This document shows, piece by piece, positions 16,593 to 25,949 of a stretch of DNA of 46,167 nt. The translations under genes and the position numbers were made by a program. Each line of letters begins with the position of its first letter. The stretch's first letter is position 1. The stretch is from positions 1 through 46,167 of the forward strand of contig JAISMO010000187.1 of NCBI GenBank assembly GCA_031276675.1, read 5' to 3'. The stretch is from Tannerella sp. GTDB lineage: Bacteria; Bacteroidota; Bacteroidia; Bacteroidales; Tannerellaceae. Below the pieces are notes generated by a model. It saw only the letters and a list, made by a program, of their open reading frames with translations, was not told the DNA's origin and did no database searches.

Positions 16593-17861
16593 CTACAGTA
16601 CATCCTGTGCATTGCGTACCGTCGTCCGTCCGATGATCCGGTCGTAGCGCGCCCCCATCGGACGGTAATAGACCGTAATCACATATTCGTTTTCCGTCTG
16701 ATAATAGCTTCCCTCCGTCCGCAGCAGTTCGCCGCGAGTGGCGCCACGGGCAAGAAAAACATACTGATAGTTGTAATATCCCTGCTTCAGCAGCACCGCC
16801 TTTTCGTAACATCCGGTTTCGGTATTATACTCCATCCGGCTGTTTCCGTCCGTCCGGTTCTGCAGAAAATCGCCAAGCAGGTAAATGTCGCCGTCCTCAA
16901 ACGGTTTGGACTCATACGCAAAATGAACAATGAAGTAATCCGCTTCCACATCCGGATCCTGACAGTTGCTGCACCGGATGAAAAAACGTCCGTTCTGATC
17001 CTGGTCGTAATGGTAAGTCTGACCGGAGCGGCTCCGGTCGATTGCCACATCGGCATGATAATAAGGATTGAAATACCGGATGCGCTCAATGTTCAGTCCA
17101 TTGTAGCGATGGGTCAGGAACTCGATCCGGCGGTACTCGTTACCCGCTTCAAAAATCAGTCCGGGAATATGTTCATAGTTCAACAGGTTGCCGGAGAGAG
17201 AAGATGGTTGCAGGTCGACAGCCTCCTGATCGGGCCGGTTGTTCCGGTTCACCCGAATTTTCAAATCTGTCCGGGGATAGGCGACCGGCAGGTTTTTGGT
17301 ATCTATCCGGAAACTCACCTGCTGACAGGTCCGGTTAAAGGCGATATCCGTATTGCCGGTCACTGCGGCCTGTATATCAATCAGTGGTTCGCCGACCGAA
17401 AAGCGAGCGGAAAAAGCTATTTTATCCGGCGTATCTTCCTCATGTACGAGGAGCGCATAATTCCCCGACACCCTGAAACGGACGTAGTCATTAGGCAGCA
17501 GCAGCCGGAAATGCGTATAGTGTACGGTCGTGTTGAATGCCTGCGCAAAGTCGTCAACCGTCATGCCCTGGAAGCCGTCCATGTATTCGATGGGAGAAAG
17601 CGTCGACCTCTTCCAGTCGGCGTCGCAGTGAATCACGGTATAAGCATACCGTCCCTGCGTATGATTCAATACATCGAAATCGATTTCAAGCCTTTGGGCG
17701 CCGTTCAGTTCGATATGCGGCGTCGAAATCAGTTCGCCGGCTACCGTCAACTCCAGACTCTTGACTTGACTGCTGTATATTTCCGTCTGATAAACGGTTT
17801 GGGCGCACAATGCCTGCCCGACATACAGACACATCCACAAACAGCCGCATTTCCCGCTCAT
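16593..17861 (-). CDS. DUF5103 / type IX secretion system plug-domain protein
   Basis: This protein of about 422 residues belongs to the DUF5103 family, now linked to the Plug protein that seals the SprA translocon of the type IX secretion system. A signal peptide is visible (MSGKCGCLWMCLYVGQALCA). Family-typical stretches are YAYTVIHCDADWKRSTLSPI with EYMDGFQG, then LPNDYVRFRVSGNYALLV, RYFNPYYHADVAIDRSRSGQ, and near the C-terminus IYLLGDFLQNRTDGNSRMEY. I chose the ATG at 17861; a TTG six codons upstream is the alternative. It starts 21 bases after the metallophosphoesterase stop, so the two are probably co-transcribed. The family also occurs in species without a proven T9SS, so its role here is inferred. 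Confidence 0.85.
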   Translation of the reverse strand: MSGKCGCLWMCLYVGQALCAQTVYQTEIYSSQVKSLELTVAGELISTPHIELNGAQRLEIDFDVLNHTQGRYAYTVIHCDADWKRSTLSPIEYMDGFQGMTVDDFAQAFNTTVHYTHFRLLLPNDYVRFRVSGNYALLVHEEDTPDKIAFSARFSVGEPLIDIQAAVTGNTDIAFNRTCQQVSFRIDTKNLPVAYPRTDLKIRVNRNNRPDQEAVDLQPSSLSGNLLNYEHIPGLIFEAGNEYRRIEFLTHRYNGLNIERIRYFNPYYHADVAIDRSRSGQTYHYDQDQNGRFFIRCSNCQDPDVEADYFIVHFAYESKPFEDGDIYLLGDFLQNRTDGNSRMEYNTETGCYEKAVLLKQGYYNYQYVFLARGATRGELLRTEGSYYQTENEYVITVYYRPMGARYDRIIGRTTVRNAQDVL

Positions 17862-17882
17862 TGATTGTATTGTTTTCAAAGC

Positions 17883-19610
17883 CTACCTGTTTGCGTTGCC
17901 GGCCAGGAGGTATATTTCATCGTGCACAAGCGCCCTGTCATACATGCGAATGAATGTAGTGTCAAGACCTTCCGGCCGGAGCAAAAGGGGCGCATCCGGG
18001 AAAACCGGCGTGTCGTCCGTACCGACGTTTTCCTCGCCCACCGGCGCGCCGTCCACATACAACCGCACCTTTCCCGTTTGCTTCTCATACGTGGCGACGG
18101 CGTGATACGCCTGTCCCTGCCGAAGGACGACCGGGCATCGAACCGACCCGGAACGCCTGCCCATCCGGATATGGAACGCAAGGCGTCCGTCCTCCGTCTG
18201 CTCAAAACCCGTATCATCTCCCGCCGGCGTCTCGAACGGGGAAATCCGCTTCCGTTCGTTCCCGGCCGTGAAACGGGCCTCGAACGAAAACGCATCCCGA
18301 CAGGCCTCCGGGTCGACTTTCCGGATGGCAGACGGCGCCCGAACGCCGGCGTCGGGAGAATGGAGCGGCACGGTGAAGGTTTCTCCCGTGAGCGGCACGG
18401 AACGGTTGTCATAGGAATCTGCCGCCGTTACCCTTACGGTAAGCGTCTTGCCGTAAGGCAAACCGGAGAAGCGTCGGGTAAGCTGTTTCGGCATGTCGCT
18501 GTTGAGGTAAAACTGTGAAAAGATGCTGAAGGAATAGACCGTGCGGTCGCCTTCCAGAAAATCAATGTAATATTTGAATACGACCTCGTTGTCGGATGCC
18601 TGCGGAAAGGTGACTTCGTAAGCGTTGCCGTCCGCCCGGCCCGTCAGGACGGCGTCGGAATCGAAAACGGGCGCGGGCAGGCCGTTACGGTCTCTGTATG
18701 TAAACCTGCTGCCGTCGTGTGGCGCTTCAATCACCCAGCGGGGCAGGATTTCTTCGTCGCGGAACGTGTCCCAGCGTTCTATTTCGACCCTGCCGTCCGG
18801 CATCACGTTGACGATTAATCCCTCAAGCACATCCCCGTGGCCCGGAGGATGAATCCCTTCGTCCACTTCGCCCGGCGCTATTTCGCTGTAATAAAGACTT
18901 CCGTCATTGACGGCAGTGAAAATCCCCTGATGGATGGAACGCGGGTCGCCGATCGGGAAGTGACTGTGTCCGCCGAAAACAACGGCTTGCGGATAGCGGT
19001 TGTATACGGGCAGGAAGAGGTCCGTGCCCCAGCCTTCGCTTGCGGACGATCCGTAGCAGGTATTCAGCGGAGGCTCGTGCGAAAAAACGAAAACCGGTTT
19101 TCCGGGATATTGCTCCGCGGCACGGGCCATTGCCTCCGCCAGCCACTGTCCGACCTCCCGGTTGTAGTCGTTCGGCCCGCCGCCGCCCTCGCTGAAGGCG
19201 ATAAACGGATAGCCCTTGATGTCGACGCTGTGTCGCAGGGGCTGTCCCGTTTTTTCCATAAAAAAGTCTTTGCCGTCCTCACGTGTCCGGTCATGATTGT
19301 TTCCCAGCATGAAGTAAAGGGCTACGCCTTCCGGTATCAGTGACCGGTCGCTGAAGACGGAAACAAACTGTTCATACTGTTCGACTTTTCCGTTGTCGGT
19401 AAGGTCGCCCACCACAAAAAGGGCGTCTATTGCAGGCTGTTTGCCGAAAAGAACTTTCAGCGAACGGGACACTTTTTCCCTGGCTGTCGCATGACCGAAA
19501 TGCGTATCGGAAACAACCGCGAAACGTACCGCCGGCTTGCGTTCGCAGGCCGTGAACAGCATACCCGCCGCAAGCAGCGGTATGACAAAAAACTTGACTG
19601 ATTTGCTCAT
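17883..19610 (-). CDS. Metallophosphoesterase lipoprotein with LamG-like C-terminus
   Basis: This 575-residue exported lipoprotein has a lipobox at AGMLFTAC (Cys22). All calcineurin-type metal motifs are present: SDTHFG (34-39), GDLTDNG (68-74), GNNHD (103-107), FSHEPP (His178) and GGHSHF (213-218), so it should be an active di-metal phosphoesterase or nuclease. About residues 320-420 look like a fibronectin-type module. Residues 440-575 look like a concanavalin/LamG fold (GQAYHAVATYEKQTGKVRLY followed by VDG). The substrate is unknown; lipid-linked or extracellular phosphoesters are possible. It is the first gene of a likely operon with the DUF5103 gene. No strong promoter is seen close to the start. 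Confidence 0.88.
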   Translation of the reverse strand: MSKSVKFFVIPLLAAGMLFTACERKPAVRFAVVSDTHFGHATAREKVSRSLKVLFGKQPAIDALFVVGDLTDNGKVEQYEQFVSVFSDRSLIPEGVALYFMLGNNHDRTREDGKDFFMEKTGQPLRHSVDIKGYPFIAFSEGGGGPNDYNREVGQWLAEAMARAAEQYPGKPVFVFSHEPPLNTCYGSSASEGWGTDLFLPVYNRYPQAVVFGGHSHFPIGDPRSIHQGIFTAVNDGSLYYSEIAPGEVDEGIHPPGHGDVLEGLIVNVMPDGRVEIERWDTFRDEEILPRWVIEAPHDGSRFTYRDRNGLPAPVFDSDAVLTGRADGNAYEVTFPQASDNEVVFKYYIDFLEGDRTVYSFSIFSQFYLNSDMPKQLTRRFSGLPYGKTLTVRVTAADSYDNRSVPLTGETFTVPLHSPDAGVRAPSAIRKVDPEACRDAFSFEARFTAGNERKRISPFETPAGDDTGFEQTEDGRLAFHIRMGRRSGSVRCPVVLRQGQAYHAVATYEKQTGKVRLYVDGAPVGEENVGTDDTPVFPDAPLLLRPEGLDTTFIRMYDRALVHDEIYLLAGNANR

Positions 19611-20065
19611 AGTTAATTCAATATTTTATTATTCAACACTTCTCTCTGACAAAACGCGAGACGGCTACAAATCACGACCCGTCTCACGGACAGACGGACA
19701 AAAATACGCCGAAAAAACATGCGGATCACATTTTTAGGCTTTTTTGCTGCATAGCCTCCGCTGTTCGTGCCCGGCATTTTTTCCGTTTCCGCGGAACAAA
19801 CGCTGAAAACCGTCGCTTGCATGGATGCAGCGGGCAAACGTAAAAAACAGGAAGGCGTTTTCAGTTGACGGCTGTCGGCAGTTCCGGTTCAGGCAGGGGA
19901 AACCCGGTATGACGTCCGGTCAATCAGGGCGCCTGTATTAAAAATCCTGCACTGTCTGCAAAAAAAATGATTTGGAGATAAAAAAACAGCACGGAAAAGG
20001 AAAGGTATTGAAAACAATAATGAGTACCTTTGTTTCGGATTTATGCTTATAGAACGGTTTCAGTC
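19611..20065. other. Divergent intergenic region
   Basis: The only clear signal is the rightward -7 element TACCTTTG at 20025-20032, which would start transcription about 25 bases before the AAA/nuclease-like gene. A weak reverse-strand TATTTTTG at 19699-19706 may serve the metallophosphoesterase. I see no gene or repeat in the rest. Confidence 0.5.
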
Positions 20066-21622
20066 ATGAAAAAATTACCGATAGGAACACAGTCGTTTGA
20101 AAATTTGCGCAGTAACGACTGTCTGTATGTGGACAAGACCGCAGTCATTCAGCGAATGATTGCGAGCGGAAGAGTTTATTTTCTTTCCCGTCCGCGCCGG
20201 TTCGGCAAATCGTTGCTGATAAGCACCATGAAATCGCTGTTTGAAGGACGGAAGGCGCTGTTTGAAGGGCTGTCCATCCATGACACATGGGACTGGTCGC
20301 AAAACTGTCCGGTTATCACGATAGACTGGACGCTGATAAACCATTCCACCCCTGAAAAAATGGAAAAAAGCCTGATCTCCTATCTGAAAGAAATAGCCCG
20401 CGATTATCAAATTACCCTGGCTTCGGAATCCGCTCCCGACTGTTTTAGAGCGTTGATTAAATCCCTGCATGACCGGAGCGGTCAAAAGACCGTCGTACTG
20501 ATTGACGAATACGACAAACCGGTTACGGCGCATCTCTTTGATCCTTTACTGGACCGTATCCGGACAGCGGTACACGATTTCTATCAGGTATTAAAAGGTT
20601 CGGACATGTATTTGCGGTTTATTTTCCTGACAGGCGTGTCGAAATTTTCGGGACATTCGATCTTTTCGGCATTGAACCATCCGGACGATATCACATTACA
20701 GAAACCGTATGCTTCGATATGCGGATATACGCAGGAAGAACTGGAAAGCAACTTTTCGGAATATATTGACAGCGCCGCCGACTGTTTGAAGATGACAAAA
20801 GCGCATTTGCTGGAACGAATCCGCTACTGGTACAACGGCTACACCTGGGACGGACAGACGGCTATTTACAATCCGTTCTCAACGCTTCAGTTTTTTTCGT
20901 TCCGGCGTTTTAACAACTACTGGTTTCGCACCGGCACGCCCACCTTCCTGATAGACATGCTTCAGCGTCGCAACCGTATAGACGCTGTTCTGGAGCCGTT
21001 TGAGGTCAATGAAAGCGTATTTGACGGATACAATCCTCAGGACATCGGCGAAGTGCCTCTGCTTTTTCAGACCGGTTATCTCACCGTCAGGCAAATGGAA
21101 CTGATTGACGGACGTGCCCGCTATACGCTCGGCGTCCCCAATTCGGAAGTGAGAGAGGCATTCATGACTTGTCTGTTAAACGCCTACAGCAAATATCCCG
21201 TCGAATCGATACAGCCTATGATTGACCGGATAAAACGTCAGATATCAGATGGCGACGCTTCCGCGCTGGAGCAAAACCTGCGTTTGCTGCTTGCTTACAT
21301 CCCCTACAGACTGCATATCAAAAAAGAATCCTATTATCATTCCCTGTTTTTGCTGTTGATGAAAATGCTTGAGTTCGACATCCGGGGTGAAATACTTACC
21401 AATCTCGGACGTATCGACGCCATATGGCGTCAGCCCGGACTGACGGTCGTCGCCGAAATAAAATATCATGCCGGAAAGAAAACAGACACGTTGCTAAACG
21501 AGGCCCTGGAACAAATCCGCGACCGTCGCTATTATGAAGCCTGCCTCGACGGGAGAGTGATGCTGATGGCGATCGCTTTTACCGGCAGGGAAATAAAATG
21601 CAAAATGGAAAATATCAGGTAG
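20066..21622 (+). CDS. AAA-ATPase-like protein with PD-(D/E)XK nuclease-like C-terminus (DUF1703 type)
   Basis: This 518-residue protein is full length for the AAA-ATPase_like/DUF1703 family, which is often multi-copy in Bacteroidetes genomes. The N-terminus has the family opening MKKLPIGTQSFENLR with YVDKT, and a Walker-A-like RPRRFGKS at 42-49. Walker B is TVVLIDEYDKPV near 137-148. The C-terminus has GRIDAIW (about 447) and AEIKYH (about 460), the D...ExK pattern of PD-(D/E)XK folds. The biological role is not established; a link to mobile elements or defence is only speculative. I chose the ATG giving MKKLPIG, because the longer reading would start within the promoter. Confidence 0.9.
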   Translation: MKKLPIGTQSFENLRSNDCLYVDKTAVIQRMIASGRVYFLSRPRRFGKSLLISTMKSLFEGRKALFEGLSIHDTWDWSQNCPVITIDWTLINHSTPEKMEKSLISYLKEIARDYQITLASESAPDCFRALIKSLHDRSGQKTVVLIDEYDKPVTAHLFDPLLDRIRTAVHDFYQVLKGSDMYLRFIFLTGVSKFSGHSIFSALNHPDDITLQKPYASICGYTQEELESNFSEYIDSAADCLKMTKAHLLERIRYWYNGYTWDGQTAIYNPFSTLQFFSFRRFNNYWFRTGTPTFLIDMLQRRNRIDAVLEPFEVNESVFDGYNPQDIGEVPLLFQTGYLTVRQMELIDGRARYTLGVPNSEVREAFMTCLLNAYSKYPVESIQPMIDRIKRQISDGDASALEQNLRLLLAYIPYRLHIKKESYYHSLFLLLMKMLEFDIRGEILTNLGRIDAIWRQPGLTVVAEIKYHAGKKTDTLLNEALEQIRDRRYYEACLDGRVMLMAIAFTGREIKCKMENIR

Positions 21623-21766
21623 ACAAAACAAAATAAGATGCACGTATTTAACCGTATTCCTTCAGCAGAGGCCCGCAAAACCGCCGGGAACACAAGAAAG
21701 ACATTTTATGAATTTTCTGTCTTTGCAGGAGACCGTTTCATTTTATTCATTTCGTATAATCAGGCA

Positions 21767-21899
21767 AAGAAAGTCGGCGGACACTCGTCGGCTGACTTTC
21801 ATCAAGTGAAGAAAGTCGCCGGACGGCCGGCGGCTGACTTTAATCGACCGAAGAAAGTCGCCGGACGGCCGGCGACTGACTTTCATCAGACAAAGAAAT
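21767..21899. repeat. 42-bp tandem array of perfect hairpins, about 3 units
   Basis: Units start at 21767, 21809 and 21851, with a partial fourth at 21893. Each contains a self-complementary core; in the third it is agtcgccgg paired with ccggcgact around a short gap. The first unit has diverged (gtcggcggacactcgtcgg) but with some compensating changes, as expected if pairing matters. It ends about 40 bases before the DUF6261 start. The frame it keeps open is not convincing as protein. Confidence 0.88.
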
Positions 21900-21937
21900 T
21901 TTGTGATAATAAACCCTATTCGTTTTTTTAAACTTTG

Positions 21938-22708
21938 ATGACCATGTTGAAAATTAATGTTTTGCATTCGAGATATTTTCTCAATGACCTGCACATGCAG
22001 TGTGTAACGGAAGTCAAAAATTTGACTTTGAGTAATAATCCGGCGACTTTAGGTATTGCCGATCAGTACAGCGATTTCGTTTTCTGGTACGATCGCGAAA
22101 ATACGGCTTTCGAGTTTATCCGCCGCAGCGAAATCACGGAGGAAAAGGAGAAAGCCGACCATGCGCGCGATCTGGCATACACCGGACTGTCTGACTTTGT
22201 GAAATCGGCCGTCAATCACTATGACCCGGCAGTAGCTGTTGCCGCCCACCGGCTGATGATGCTGATTGAGACGTACAATCATCCCGAACGGCTGACCAAA
22301 CTGGCGTATGACGCCGAAACGGCTTCCATTCATTCCCTCATCGACAATCTCAACGAACAGGCGGCCGACGTGGCCCAGATTGGCCTGCAGGGATGGATCA
22401 CGGCGCTGCAAACCAAAAATCAGGCCTTCGAAGCCCTGGCGCTGCAATACATCGAAACGGTGGTCGGAAAACCGGAGTATAACATGCTGCAATCGCGCCG
22501 GGGGGTGGAGAAATCCATGCGGACCATGTTTCACTGCATCGAAGCGCTCATCATCATGAACGGAGAGACGGCCTATACGACTTACGTAAATGCCCTGAAC
22601 GCCGTGATCAAGCACTACAACGACGTCTATGCCATACACCTCGGACGCTATGAAGCCAATAAGGACAAGCAGAATACGGAGGCCGGGAATGAGGCGGGCG
22701 AACCGTGA
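21938..22708 (+). CDS. DUF6261 family protein
   Basis: This 256-residue protein is predicted all-helical, acidic and soluble, with no signal peptide or membrane segment. I assign it to DUF6261, a Bacteroidetes-specific family of unknown function, from the general pattern: DHARDLAYTGLSDFVKSAVN, a central AHRLMMLIETYNHPERLTKL, YDAETASIHSLIDNLNEQ, and IGLQGWITALQTKNQAFEAL. The C-terminus has helices ending in a polar tail. ATG codons at 21938 and 21944 are both possible starts. It lies directly downstream of the 42-bp hairpin array and 80 bases before the DUF5107 gene. No function should be inferred from the neighbours. Confidence 0.72.
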   Translation: MTMLKINVLHSRYFLNDLHMQCVTEVKNLTLSNNPATLGIADQYSDFVFWYDRENTAFEFIRRSEITEEKEKADHARDLAYTGLSDFVKSAVNHYDPAVAVAAHRLMMLIETYNHPERLTKLAYDAETASIHSLIDNLNEQAADVAQIGLQGWITALQTKNQAFEALALQYIETVVGKPEYNMLQSRRGVEKSMRTMFHCIEALIIMNGETAYTTYVNALNAVIKHYNDVYAIHLGRYEANKDKQNTEAGNEAGEP

Positions 22709-22788
22709 AGGATACGTCGGCAGGGTATCCGGGAACAGTTGAAAGCATTTTAGCAGTATGAATCCATCAAACAAATAAATAAACAGGC

Positions 22789-25731
22789 ATGAAATCCGGT
22801 TCAATATTTATAATTACCGTCATCCTCGTATGCTGTACGGTGACAGTGGCGGTTGTATGGGCGCCTGGCGCCTGCGACCGCGGTGAAAAGACAGACCTCA
22901 GCGAGGAAACCGTCGAGATGACCACGTATCCATACGGTGATCCCGACCCGATACCCCGTCCGAAGAACGCCTTCTATCCGTATTTCAAATACGACGGATA
23001 TGCGCATCAGGGACAGCCTCAGAAGTGGGAAACCGTGGTGCTCGAAAACGACTATGTCCGCGTAACCGTCATTCCCGCTATCGGCGGAAAAATATGGGGC
23101 GCGGTGGAGAAAAGCAGCGGCAAGGAATTTATTTACTTCAATCACGCCGTCAAGTTCCGTAACATTGCCATGCGCGGCCCGTGGACTTCGGGCGGCATCG
23201 AACCCAACTTCGGCATCATCGGTCATGCGCCTTCCACCGCCTCGCCGGTGGATTATCTCACCCGCCGGAACGACGACGGCAGTGCAAGCTGCTTTGTGGC
23301 GGCTTTCGACATGATTACCCGCACCTGGTGGCAGGTGGAGATCAACCTCCAGCCCGACAAGGCTTTTTTTACCACGTCAACCACCTGGCGCAATACCACG
23401 CCGTTTCCGCGGCCCTACTATCACTGGATGAACGCCGGATACCGCGCTGCGGATGATCTGGTCTTTATCTTCCCCGGACAGTATTACATCGGTCACGGCG
23501 GCGATGTACATTCCTGGCCGTTCGACGAAAAGGGCCGGGATTTGTCGCGCTATGCCACGCACGCCTTCGGAGGAGACAAGTCGATGCACGTGATTGGAAA
23601 TTACAATGATTTCTATGGCGCCTACTACGAAAACGACCGGTTCGGCTCGGTACATTATTCGGCGTTTAACGACAAACTCGGCATGAAAATCTTTCTGTGG
23701 GGACTCTCACGTTCGGGAATGATATGGGAAGACTTGCTGACCGATACCGACGGGCAATATGTCGAACTGCAGTCGGGACGGCTCTACAACCAGGCGGGGA
23801 CGGAAAGCAGCTATACACCCTTCAAGCAATACGCCTTTGCTCCCTGCGCCACCGATACATGGAAAGAATACTGGTATCCGGTAAAGGAGACCGGCGGCAT
23901 GGTGAAGGCGAACGACGCGGGCGCGCTCAACCTTGTCCGGACGGGCGACAGTGTGACGGTCCGTTTTTCGCCCGTACAGCGCATCGAAGACAACTTGAGC
24001 GTGTATGCCGGTGATCGCAGGATTTTCAGCGAAACGCTGTCGCTCGATGTTTTGCAGACCTGGCAGACCACCGTTGCGCTGAACGGCGCCGCCGGCCCGC
24101 TGAAAGCCGTGTTGGGCGCCAACCGGCTGGTTTACTCCGAAAATCCTGCCGATAACCGTCTTGCGCGTCCTGTAACTTCGCCCGCCGCACTCGATTATCG
24201 GTCCGCGTATGGTTTATACCTGCGGGGACAGCAGGCGCTGAACGAAAATCGCTACGGCGACGCCATCAACCTGCTCAAACAGTCGCTGGCCCTTGAACCG
24301 TATGCCGTGTACGCACTGAGGGATCTGGGTTTCGCCTACTGCTGGCGCGGACGGTTTGCCGAGGCGGATTCCTGTGCCCGCGCCATCCTGTCCGTCAATG
24401 CGTATGACCCCGACGGCAATTTCCTGTACGGCCTGACAAACAGCAGGCTCGGAAATACGATTGACGCGATCGACGGCTTTAAGGTAGCGGCATTGTCGCC
24501 TGCACTGCGGGCGGCATCCTGTATCTGTCTGGCAAAAGAAGCGGCAAAGCAGGGAGAGTGGACACAGATGTTTCAGTACACGGAGCAGGGTCTTGCCTGC
24601 GGAACGGACGCCGGCGAGGCGCGGCAATTGCAGGCGGTGGCCCTCCGCAAATCCGGCAGGTCGGCGGAGGCCGGCAAGGTCATCGCCCTCATCGAACGGG
24701 ACGAGCCGCTGAATCATTACGCTCGTTTCGAAAAATATCTGCTCACCCTTTCGGAGAACGACAAACGGGAATTTCTGAAATATATCCGCTGTGAACTGCC
24801 TCACGAAACGTTCATGGAGATGGCGGGATGGTACGAAAGCATTCACTGTGTCGACGAAGCGCTGAAACTGTATGCCTTTGCGCCGGACTATCCGCCGGCT
24901 CTTTACCGTAGCGCGTATCTGCTGTTCCGGCAGGGCGATGAGCGGTATGAGGCGCTGTTGCAGCAGGCCGAATCGCAGCCTGTGGGGATGGTCTTTCCCT
25001 TCCGTACCGAAACGCTTCCGGCGCTCCGCTGGGCGGTGGACAAATCCGGCAAGTGGAAGAGCAAGTATTATCTGGCCGTGCTGTACGGTTTCCTGGGCGA
25101 GGACGAAAAAGCCTCCGCCTTGTGGGAACAGTGTGCCGAAATGCCCGACGATGTCATATTTTATCAGGCGCGTGCGCAATTCCGCAGGGGAGAAGGAAGG
25201 CTGAACGATCTGCTCCGTGCCGAGCGTATGGAAAAGTCGTGGCGGACGGGACTGGCTTTGATACGCCATTTTCAGGAAGCAAAACAGTATGATGCGATGT
25301 ATGAGAAGGCAAGGGAATACGCAACCGCATTTCCCGACAACGACATGATTGGTTTAAAATATGCGGCGGCTATGCTTCTGCAAAAGAAATACCGTGAATG
25401 TACCGACTACCTTGCCCGTCTGAAAGTGTTGCCCAACGAGGGCGCTTACGAAGGACGCGCGGTCTACAGGAAAGCCTGGCTGTTCTGCGCCCTCGAAAAC
25501 GTACAGGCCGGTAAGTATCGGGAAGCCCTGTCGGATGTCGAACAGTCGAAATGCTGGCCGGAACATCTTGGCGTGGGGAAACCCTACGACGAAAATATCG
25601 ACCTGAGCGTGGAAAACTTTATCGCCGAATATTGCAATGCCAAACTGAACGGAGCAAAACCGCCTCTGTTTGTCGCAGCAGCGGCTTCCGGCGACGAGGT
25701 CGCAAAGGAAACTGCAAGAATATGCAGATAG
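22789..25731 (+). CDS. DUF5107 domain protein with TPR repeats
   Basis: This 980-residue protein has an N-terminal hydrophobic segment (SIFIITVILVCCTVTVAVVW) acting as a signal or anchor. Residues about 60-400 form a DUF5107 domain, related to galactose-mutarotase-like beta-sandwich folds: LENDYVRVTVIPAIGGKIWG, GGIEPNFGIIGHAPST, YYHWMNAGYRAADDL. Tetratricopeptide-like helical repeats fill the rest, for example ALNENRYGDAINLLKQSLAL and YALRDLGFAYCWRGRFAEAD. DUF5107 proteins are frequent near carbohydrate-use genes and are thought to act on or bind glycans. The activity is not established. It is followed by a bidirectional terminator at 25738-25789 and faces the GH127 gene. Confidence 0.88.
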   Translation: MKSGSIFIITVILVCCTVTVAVVWAPGACDRGEKTDLSEETVEMTTYPYGDPDPIPRPKNAFYPYFKYDGYAHQGQPQKWETVVLENDYVRVTVIPAIGGKIWGAVEKSSGKEFIYFNHAVKFRNIAMRGPWTSGGIEPNFGIIGHAPSTASPVDYLTRRNDDGSASCFVAAFDMITRTWWQVEINLQPDKAFFTTSTTWRNTTPFPRPYYHWMNAGYRAADDLVFIFPGQYYIGHGGDVHSWPFDEKGRDLSRYATHAFGGDKSMHVIGNYNDFYGAYYENDRFGSVHYSAFNDKLGMKIFLWGLSRSGMIWEDLLTDTDGQYVELQSGRLYNQAGTESSYTPFKQYAFAPCATDTWKEYWYPVKETGGMVKANDAGALNLVRTGDSVTVRFSPVQRIEDNLSVYAGDRRIFSETLSLDVLQTWQTTVALNGAAGPLKAVLGANRLVYSENPADNRLARPVTSPAALDYRSAYGLYLRGQQALNENRYGDAINLLKQSLALEPYAVYALRDLGFAYCWRGRFAEADSCARAILSVNAYDPDGNFLYGLTNSRLGNTIDAIDGFKVAALSPALRAASCICLAKEAAKQGEWTQMFQYTEQGLACGTDAGEARQLQAVALRKSGRSAEAGKVIALIERDEPLNHYARFEKYLLTLSENDKREFLKYIRCELPHETFMEMAGWYESIHCVDEALKLYAFAPDYPPALYRSAYLLFRQGDERYEALLQQAESQPVGMVFPFRTETLPALRWAVDKSGKWKSKYYLAVLYGFLGEDEKASALWEQCAEMPDDVIFYQARAQFRRGEGRLNDLLRAERMEKSWRTGLALIRHFQEAKQYDAMYEKAREYATAFPDNDMIGLKYAAAMLLQKKYRECTDYLARLKVLPNEGAYEGRAVYRKAWLFCALENVQAGKYREALSDVEQSKCWPEHLGVGKPYDENIDLSVENFIAEYCNAKLNGAKPPLFVAAAASGDEVAKETARICR

Positions 25732-25737
25732 TATTAC

Positions 25738-25789
25738 AAGGCCGGCAGTCGATGGTTTGGAGAAATATCCTGCATCGGCTGCCGGCTTT
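25738..25789. terminator. Bidirectional terminator between convergent genes
   Basis: aaggccggcagtcgatg (25738-25754) pairs with catcggctgccggcttt (25773-25789), with one mismatch or wobble, around an 18-base loop. It starts 7 bases past the DUF5107 stop and could also end the facing GH127 transcript. Confidence 0.75.
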
Positions 25790-25949
25790 CGGTCATAAAC
25801 CGTCAAATAAAAAAATACAAGCACTTGTTTTCCGGATGTATTCCAAGGAGTCGTTTTTTGGATTCCCATTCAAAGGCAGTCCTTTCAAATGCATCCTTCG
25901 TCAACGCTTTATTTTCTTCGCACTGCGCAGTCCGGCGCCCCCTCATCCG

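Noticed and set aside
21638..21931. Rightward 97-codon frame across the hairpin array
   Set aside because: The repeat period keeps frames open on both strands and the unit is a perfect DNA palindrome; the peptide has no family look and no promoter.
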